Assembly (NCBI RefSeq): GCF_004116455.1
Contig: NZ_PDJU01000001.1
Location: 372,001-436,000, forward strand
DNA length: 64,000 bases
From: Arcobacter sp. F155
GTDB taxonomy: Bacteria > Campylobacterota > Campylobacteria > Campylobacterales > Arcobacteraceae
Direction: 5' to 3'
Part shown: positions 59,024 through 64,000 of the stretch, piece by piece
Layout of the letters: each line of letters starts with the position of its first letter
Position numbering within the stretch: position 1 is the first letter of the stretch
The notes under the pieces: model-generated
Told to the model about the DNA's origin: nothing
The model's input: the letters and a program-made list of their open reading frames with translations, nothing else
Databases searched by the model: none
Program-made: the position numbers and the translations under genes

Positions 59024-59926
59024 ATGGATATTTTTCTTCAACAGTTAATCAATGGTTTGACTATAGGAAGTTTATATGCATTAGTTGCTTTAGGTTATAC
59101 AATGGTTTACGGTGTGATGAAGTTAATCAACTTCGCACACGGTGACCTTGTTGCCTTCTCAGCTTATGTTGGACTTACTATATTTACACAGTTTTTTGGT
59201 GCAAGTGCAGTTTCTTTTGTTAATGTAATTATCATTTTCTTATTGACTGCTATTATTGTTGCTTTTGTGGGTGTTCTTCTTGAGCGTCTTGCATATAGAC
59301 CTTTAAGAACGGCACCAAGACTTAGTGCTGTTGTTTCAGCACTTGGTGCAGCTTTAGTTATTCAAAATGGAATAATGCTTATTTGGGGTCCAAATATGCA
59401 AATTTTCCCAGCAGATTTATTACCTAGTACAACTTGGAATGTTTCTGGTGTAATTATTACATTTACACAGCTTTGTATTTTAGTACTTTCAGCTGTATTA
59501 ATGATAGCTTTATACTTCTTTATTAATAAAACAAAGATTGGTACTGCTATTCGTGCAACTGCAATTGACCAAGATGCAGCAAAACTAATGGGTATTAATG
59601 TTAATAGAATTGTTATGATTATTTTCGTAGTTGGTTCTATGCTTGGTGCTATTGGTGGTCTGTTTATTGGTATTTATTATAGATCTTTAACATTTGATAT
59701 GGGATGGGTTTATGGTCTAAATGCCTTTATTGCAGCTATTATTGGTGGAATTGGTTCAATTCCAGGAGCTATGATTGGTGGATTATTACTTGGATTATTT
59801 AATGCTTTAATTGCAGGTTATATCTCAACAGAATGGGCTGAGACATTTACTTTTGTTCTTTTAATTATTATCTTAATTGTTAGACCAACAGGTATTCTTG
59901 GTGAAAAAACAGCGGAGAAAGTATAA
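59024..59926 (+). CDS. livH: Branched-chain amino-acid ABC permease LivH
   Basis: This 300-residue membrane protein has the LivH opening LQQLINGLTIGSLYALVALGYTMVYGVMKLINFAHGD. The coupling region TAIRATAIDQDAAKLMGINVNRI, followed by the glycine-rich IGGIGSIPGAMIGGLLLGL, is characteristic. It forms the channel with LivM. It starts 17 bases after livJ and its stop overlaps livM (TAATG). Confidence 0.95.
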   Translation: MDIFLQQLINGLTIGSLYALVALGYTMVYGVMKLINFAHGDLVAFSAYVGLTIFTQFFGASAVSFVNVIIIFLLTAIIVAFVGVLLERLAYRPLRTAPRLSAVVSALGAALVIQNGIMLIWGPNMQIFPADLLPSTTWNVSGVIITFTQLCILVLSAVLMIALYFFINKTKIGTAIRATAIDQDAAKLMGINVNRIVMIIFVVGSMLGAIGGLFIGIYYRSLTFDMGWVYGLNAFIAAIIGGIGSIPGAMIGGLLLGLFNALIAGYISTEWAETFTFVLLIIILIVRPTGILGEKTAEKV

Positions 59927-60900
59927 TGAATAAGACTACTTTAATTGCTACTATATTTATATTAGTTATGGCTGTTTTCCCATTTACTGTTGATTCAGCT
60001 TGGCTTAGTATTGGTATTACGTTTTTAGTATTTGCTACAGTTGCCTTTTCTCAAGATATTATTCTTGGACGAGCAGGTGTATTTAATATGGGACATGCTA
60101 TTTTCTTTGGTATTGGAGCATATACAACAGCAATATTAAATGTACATTTTGGTTTAGAAATTATTGCAACTATTCCATTTGCAATTATCTTTCCTGTAAT
60201 TGTTGCTATTGTACTTGCAGGTCCAATCATTCACCTAAGAGGTGATTATTTACTTGTAGCAACAATTGGATTTAATATCATTTTTGAACAGGTTTTATCA
60301 AATGATTTATTTGGTTTAACTGGTGGTCCAAATGGTATTTTTGGAATCGATGTTGTAAGAGTATTTGGATATGAATTATGGTCAGATACTGCAATTTACT
60401 ATATGGCATTTGGACTTCTTTTAATTACACTGTTAATTATTAGAAACCTTGATAACTCAAGATATGGTAGAGCACTTTATTATATCAATAAAGACGAAAT
60501 TGCTGCAAAGTCTATGGGTATTAATATTCCATATTATAAACTATTTGCCTTTGCACTAGGTGCTGCTATTGCAGGTGTTGCTGGTTCTATTTTTGCAATT
60601 CAGTATTCAGCTGTAAGTCCTGAGTCATTCTCATTTATGCAGTCAGTTATGTTCTTTGCTATTGTACTTGTTGGTGGTTCTGCATCACTTCCAGGTGTAA
60701 TTATTGGTACATTTGTAATGTTTGTACTACCTGAACTATTTACAGAGTTTAAAGAGTCAAGATATTTAATCTTTGGTGCTGCAATGGTTCTTACTATGGT
60801 TCTTAGACCAAATGGTGTATGGCCAGCAACTTTTGGAAATATTCCAAAGTATTTAAAAGAAAAAGCACTAAAAGCAAAATCAAAAGGAGAAACTGAATAA
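59926..60900 (+). CDS. livM: Branched-chain amino-acid ABC permease LivM
   Basis: This 324-residue permease has the LivM landmarks FSQDIILGRAGVFNMGHAIFFGIGAYTTAIL, NIIFEQVLSNDLFGLTGGPNGIFGI and ALYYINKDEIAAKSMGINIPYYK. It dimerises with LivH in the inner membrane. Its stop overlaps the livG start. The C-terminal lysine-rich tail (LKEKALKAKSKGETE) is cytoplasmic. Confidence 0.95.
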   Translation: MNKTTLIATIFILVMAVFPFTVDSAWLSIGITFLVFATVAFSQDIILGRAGVFNMGHAIFFGIGAYTTAILNVHFGLEIIATIPFAIIFPVIVAIVLAGPIIHLRGDYLLVATIGFNIIFEQVLSNDLFGLTGGPNGIFGIDVVRVFGYELWSDTAIYYMAFGLLLITLLIIRNLDNSRYGRALYYINKDEIAAKSMGINIPYYKLFAFALGAAIAGVAGSIFAIQYSAVSPESFSFMQSVMFFAIVLVGGSASLPGVIIGTFVMFVLPELFTEFKESRYLIFGAAMVLTMVLRPNGVWPATFGNIPKYLKEKALKAKSKGETE

Positions 60901-61691
60901 TGAAATATGTACTAGAAATAGATAACGTATCTAAGTTTTTCCATGGTCTTGTTGCAATTGATGACTTAACTATTAAAGTAAAACCTGGGCAAATCTATGG
61001 GATTATTGGTCCTAATGGAGCAGGGAAAACTACACTTTTTAACTGTGTTACTGGTATTTATACACCAGAGCAAGGAACTATTAAATATAAAGGTGAAGAT
61101 ATCACTGGAATGCAACCTCATAAAATTGCTCAAAGGGGAGTTTTAAGAACATTCCAAAATATTAGGCTATTTAAAGAGATGAGTGTAGCTGAAAATATTA
61201 TGGCAGGATATCATACAAAGTCAAAACAAAAATGGTATCACGCAATTATCCATACTCCTGCATATAAAAAAGATGAGCAAGAGGCTTGGAAAAAAGTTGA
61301 AGAGTTAATGGAGTTTTTTAATTTAACTCATTTAGCTACAAATGCAACTGGTGATTTATCTTATGGTAATCAAAGAAAAGTTGAGATGGCAAGAGCATTA
61401 GCTGCAAAGCCTGAACTTCTTATTTTAGATGAGCCAGCAGCAGGTCTTAATGAAAATGAGACAATTGAGTTAACTGAAATCATTAGAAAAATATCTCAAA
61501 TGGATATTGGTATTATGATGATTGAACATGATATGGAAATGGTTATGAATTTAACTGATTATATCACTGTTATTAACTTTGGAAAAGAGATTTCTCAAGG
61601 TGAACCAAGTTTTGTACAAAATGACCCAAGAGTTGTAGAAGCTTATATTGGTTCTGATGATGACGAGGAGGAAGAGCAAGATGGTAAATAA
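60900..61691 (+). CDS. livG: Branched-chain amino-acid ABC ATPase LivG
   Basis: This 263-residue ATPase has Walker A GPNGAGKTTL near residues 37-46, the signature LSYGNQRKVEMARAL and Walker B LLILDEPAAGLN. The RTFQNIRLFKEMSVAENIMAGYH stretch is specific for LivG. An acidic tail (DDDEEEEQDGK) ends the protein. It starts on the livM stop and overlaps livF by eleven bases. Confidence 0.96.
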   Translation: MKYVLEIDNVSKFFHGLVAIDDLTIKVKPGQIYGIIGPNGAGKTTLFNCVTGIYTPEQGTIKYKGEDITGMQPHKIAQRGVLRTFQNIRLFKEMSVAENIMAGYHTKSKQKWYHAIIHTPAYKKDEQEAWKKVEELMEFFNLTHLATNATGDLSYGNQRKVEMARALAAKPELLILDEPAAGLNENETIELTEIIRKISQMDIGIMMIEHDMEMVMNLTDYITVINFGKEISQGEPSFVQNDPRVVEAYIGSDDDEEEEQDGK

Positions 61692-62403
61692 TGAGATTTT
61701 ATTAGATATAAAAGACCTTCACGTTTCATATGGAGCTATTTCTGCAATTAAGGGAATTAATATTCAAGTAAGACGTGGAGAAGTTGTAACAATCTTAGGT
61801 GCAAATGGTGCTGGAAAAACTACAACTTTAAGAACAATCTCTGGCTTACTAAAAGCAAAACAAGGTAGTATTATCTTTGATAAAAATGATATTACTAGTA
61901 CTCCTGCTCATGATATAGTAAGTTTAGGTATGTCTCACTCTCCTGAAGGAAGAAGAGTTTTTGGAACACTTACTGTTGAAGAGAACTTGATGATGGGTGC
62001 ATATACACTTAAAGACCACGACAAAGAGACATTACAGTGGATTTATGACATCTTACCAAGACTAAAAGAGAGAAGAAAACAGCTTGCTGGTACTCTTTCT
62101 GGTGGTGAGCAACAAATGCTTGCAATAGGACGTGCTATTATGTCAAAACCAAAGCTTTTAATTCTTGATGAGCCTTCACTTGGACTTGCACCTATTTTAA
62201 TTAAAGCAATTTTTAAAGCAGTAAAAGAGATTGCACAAAGTGGTGTAACTGTTTTATTAGTAGAACAAAATGCGAAGGCTGCATTGAAGTTAGCTGATAG
62301 AGCTTATGTTTTAGAAGTGGGTCATATTACCCATGAGGGAACATCTGAAGAGTTATTAAACTCAGAGAAAATCCAAGAAGCTTATCTTGGTAAAAAACAC
62401 TAA
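61681..62403 (+). CDS. livF: Branched-chain amino-acid ABC ATPase LivF
   Basis: This 240-residue ATPase starts at the ATG giving MVNNEILLDIKDLHVSYGAISAIKGI, with GAGGAGG some ten bases earlier inside livG. Walker A GANGAGKTTTLRTISG, SHSPEGRRVFGTLTVEENLMMGAY, signature LSGGEQQMLAIGRAI and Walker B LLILDEPSLGLAP are present. It works with LivG. A shared hairpin lies at its stop. Confidence 0.96.
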   Translation: MVNNEILLDIKDLHVSYGAISAIKGINIQVRRGEVVTILGANGAGKTTTLRTISGLLKAKQGSIIFDKNDITSTPAHDIVSLGMSHSPEGRRVFGTLTVEENLMMGAYTLKDHDKETLQWIYDILPRLKERRKQLAGTLSGGEQQMLAIGRAIMSKPKLLILDEPSLGLAPILIKAIFKAVKEIAQSGVTVLLVEQNAKAALKLADRAYVLEVGHITHEGTSEELLNSEKIQEAYLGKKH

Positions 62404-62432
62404 ATAGTAGTAAGGGAAATCCTACTACTATT
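62403..62432. terminator. Terminator hairpin at the end of the liv operon
   Basis: AATAGTAGTA (62403-62412) pairs with TACTACTATT (62423-62432) with a few extra G-C pairs inside. It lies between convergent genes, overlapping the livF stop and the end of the following minus-strand gene. Confidence 0.65.
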
Positions 62433-63096
62433 TAAAAAATGGTTCAATAATATAACAGCTCATTGACCACTCTTCATCATCTTTTGTTTTATGGATTTCT
62501 CCACCTTTAAATGTTGCTTTTAAGTTATCATAGTTAGCTACTACTTTATCAAAGTTTTTGATTATCTCAGGAATTCTTTTATCAAGCTTCTTTCTTGCAT
62601 CTTTAGTAATATCAGAGTAGAAAGTAAATACTCCATAATCTAAACTAGACTCTTTATAGTTTTCATCCCTTTGAATCATTTTACAGATTCTATCTACTTC
62701 ATCTAAGTACTCTTTTTTAGTATTTATAACATTATTTTTAACAGAGATAATTACTCTTGAAATTGAGTCATTGTGGTTACTATGAGGAATTCTTTCATCA
62801 AGTGTTATACTAAAAGTACCTTCTGTAAGATCTCTTTTAGTCATAAAGTTTGGATATTCATCTCTATCAGGTAGTGAACATCTTAAAATATCTGTAACAG
62901 TAGCATTTATAAATATTTCTGGTGTGTGCTCTTCTATTTTTGCTATCTCTTGAGCAATATGAATAGTTACAATTTTATGGGGACCATAAGAAAGACTTAG
63001 TCTATCATTTGTCCAAAATAAAAAGTTGTTTTTAGCATTTACAATACCATTTAAAATAGCATCTACTACTTTTTCTTGTTTTGGAAAGTTATTCAT
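62428..63096 (-). CDS. Hypothetical protein paired with a ribbon-helix-helix protein
   Basis: This 222-residue cytoplasmic protein begins MNNFPKQEKVVDAILNGIVNAKNNFLFWTNDRLSLSYGPHKIV and has mixed alpha/beta composition with no motif I recognise (no nuclease, kinase or RNA-binding signature seen). It overlaps the upstream ribbon-helix-helix gene by eight bases, so they are likely translated together. The pair could be a regulator with an effector, but toxin identity is not supported. It converges on livF through a shared hairpin. Confidence 0.65.
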   Translation of the reverse strand: MNNFPKQEKVVDAILNGIVNAKNNFLFWTNDRLSLSYGPHKIVTIHIAQEIAKIEEHTPEIFINATVTDILRCSLPDRDEYPNFMTKRDLTEGTFSITLDERIPHSNHNDSISRVIISVKNNVINTKKEYLDEVDRICKMIQRDENYKESSLDYGVFTFYSDITKDARKKLDKRIPEIIKNFDKVVANYDNLKATFKGGEIHKTKDDEEWSMSCYIIEPFFK

Positions 63097-63313
63097 AGTA
63101 GTTTTCCTCTACTTCTTCAATAATGCCACTTTCATAAAGAATATTTTCTATAAGTCTATTTTTTGATACATTGATTTTCTCTGAAAGAATAACTAATGCA
63201 TCATCAAGTTTTGAATCAATTTTAATAGTTAGCTGAGTAATCTCTTTTTTGTTTTTAAGACTTTTATCTATTACATTTCTTATAATTTGTCTATCATATT
63301 TTTGTTTAGCCAA
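63089..63313 (-). CDS. Ribbon-helix-helix-like small DNA-binding protein
   Basis: This 74-residue basic protein has the ribbon-helix-helix pattern ITQLTIKIDSKLDDALVILSEKINVSKNRLIENILYESGI at residues 25-64: a beta strand, then two helices with a turn at NVSKN. Such proteins act as DNA-binding regulators or antitoxins. It has an acidic tail (EEVEENYYE). Its gene overlaps the 222-residue partner gene. There is no strong ribosome site. The divergent region to putA at 63314-63551 is about 240 bases of AT-rich sequence without other features. Confidence 0.72.
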   Translation of the reverse strand: MAKQKYDRQIIRNVIDKSLKNKKEITQLTIKIDSKLDDALVILSEKINVSKNRLIENILYESGIIEEVEENYYE

Positions 63314-63551
63314 AAAATAACCCTTTGATTTTTGTTTACTTATATTACTTTGATTTCTTTTAAAACTCCTTGAAGTAATGCTTTTTAGGTTTTATAGAAC
63401 AGTTTTACACAATACTATAAATAAGTAATTTTAGATACTAAAATAAGTAAAATTTAAGTCTAAATTAAGTTTTTGTGTGTGATAATTTTTGAAAGGTACT
63501 ACTTTTTGTATTACTTAATAAAATTTATGCTTTTAATTATAAGGATACGGG

Positions 63552-64000
63552 ATGAGAGAAGAAAAAGAGATTATAGAATCAGCAGTTAAACTGGCTGAAA
63601 AATGGCAAAGAAGAGCTACTGAGTTAGTTAGTGACTACGATAGAGAGTTCTATAAGAAGATGAACAAGATGTTAGAGCATCCAAAAGACAAAGCTTTACT
63701 AATTGAGTTAATGGACCAATGCTTTAGATGTGAATCAAATGATAGAATTGCAAATCAAATCATTTTTTTACTTGAAAAGCATGGTATGGCACACTTTTTT
63801 ACTACAAAAGATAGAATGCTTTTATGGTTATTCCAAAATATAGGTAAATTTTTACCAAACCTTTCTGTACCAATGTTTGTAGATCAAATTAGAGATGACA
63901 CAAAAACTGTTGTATTAAAAGGTGAAGCAGAACCATTTAATAAGCATCTTAAAATGAGAAAAGAAGAGGGTACAAGGGTAAATATTAATTTAATTGGTGA
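63552..64000 (+). CDS. putA: PutA-type proline dehydrogenase / glutamate-semialdehyde dehydrogenase, N-terminus only
   Basis: The gene is cut by the right edge; about 149 residues are visible. The reading MREEKEIIESAVKLAEKWQRRATELV has no signal and passes into ESNDRIANQIIFLLEKHGMAHFFTTKDRMLLW and LSVPMFVDQIRDDTKTVVLKGE, an N-terminal proline dehydrogenase domain of the Campylobacterota-like PutA type. This enzyme oxidises proline to glutamate with a flavin. AAGGATACGG precedes the ATG. The aldehyde dehydrogenase half is not in view, so a stand-alone PutB-like protein cannot be excluded. Confidence 0.85.
   Translation, partial: MREEKEIIESAVKLAEKWQRRATELVSDYDREFYKKMNKMLEHPKDKALLIELMDQCFRCESNDRIANQIIFLLEKHGMAHFFTTKDRMLLWLFQNIGKFLPNLSVPMFVDQIRDDTKTVVLKGEAEPFNKHLKMRKEEGTRVNINLIG

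Noticed and set aside
62428-63313. Classical toxin-antitoxin pair
   Set aside because: The order and overlap fit, but the partner is long for a toxin and has no known toxin motif; left as unknown.
1-64000. tRNA, rRNA, CRISPR arrays, insertion sequences
   Set aside because: I found no tRNA-like cloverleaf, repeat-spacer array, transposase ORF or terminal inverted repeats.

Overview
The window is a strongly AT-rich bacterial chromosome segment. It is densely packed with many TAATG/ATGA overlaps, and has no tRNA, rRNA, insertion sequence or CRISPR array. The gene families (a soxCDXYZAB cluster with attached periplasmic accessory proteins, small FeoA and Cys-rich Feo partners, BluB together with an early-cobalt-insertion B12 pathway, a short PutA start) suggest a Campylobacterota member of the Arcobacter type. 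That taxonomic statement is inference from gene content, not from a marker gene.

Region 1 (1-3910): a minus-strand operon of a cobalamin-dependent glutamate mutase (sigma, epsilon and MutL-like accessory subunits) leading into an AMP-binding/adenylation enzyme that runs off the left edge, followed by a small lipoprotein gene. Region 2 (3911-9583): a candidate small RNA, then a plus-strand uptake operon with a SafE/TauE-like membrane protein, a small coupled ORF, a TonB-dependent receptor and BtuF/BtuD/BtuC-like ABC components. Region 3 (9554-27571): a near-complete cobalamin biosynthesis locus in two divergent operons. The minus arm is cbiA-cbiC-[2Fe-2S protein]-cobA-cbiD-cbiET-cbiF-cbiG-cbiH-[metallophosphoesterase]-cobD-cbiB. 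The plus arm is cbiM-cbiK-cbiL-bluB-cobT-cobU-cobQ-cobS-cobC. I do not recognise a CbiJ/CobK reductase or a corrinoid adenosyltransferase in the window. Uptake, synthesis and a B12-dependent enzyme therefore sit side by side.

Region 4 (27641-38711): a mix containing a SLAC1-type channel, an aldo/keto reductase, an iron module (feoB, feoA, a 42-residue Cys-rich protein and a divergent small membrane-protein pair, with Fur-box-like palindromes between them), a diguanylate cyclase, several unknown genes, a second small RNA candidate, a YbgC thioesterase and an M48 protease. Region 5 (38713-43075): rmuC, two EamA exporters and moeA.

Region 6 (43437-56649): a sulfur-oxidation locus soxC-D-X-Y-Z-A-lipoprotein-rhodanese-soxB-(cytochrome c/thioredoxin fusion)-MOSC-DsrE-hydrolase, with a convergent metallo-beta-lactamase-fold protein, a degenerate HD-GYP protein and a second rhodanese. 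Nearly all its products carry export signals, so this is a periplasmic thiosulfate/sulfur oxidation system. MoeA, transcribed divergently, could supply molybdenum cofactor to SoxC.

Region 7 (56782-64000): an EamA exporter, a complete branched-chain amino-acid-type ABC transporter (livJ-H-M-G-F), a ribbon-helix-helix protein with an unknown partner, and the start of putA.
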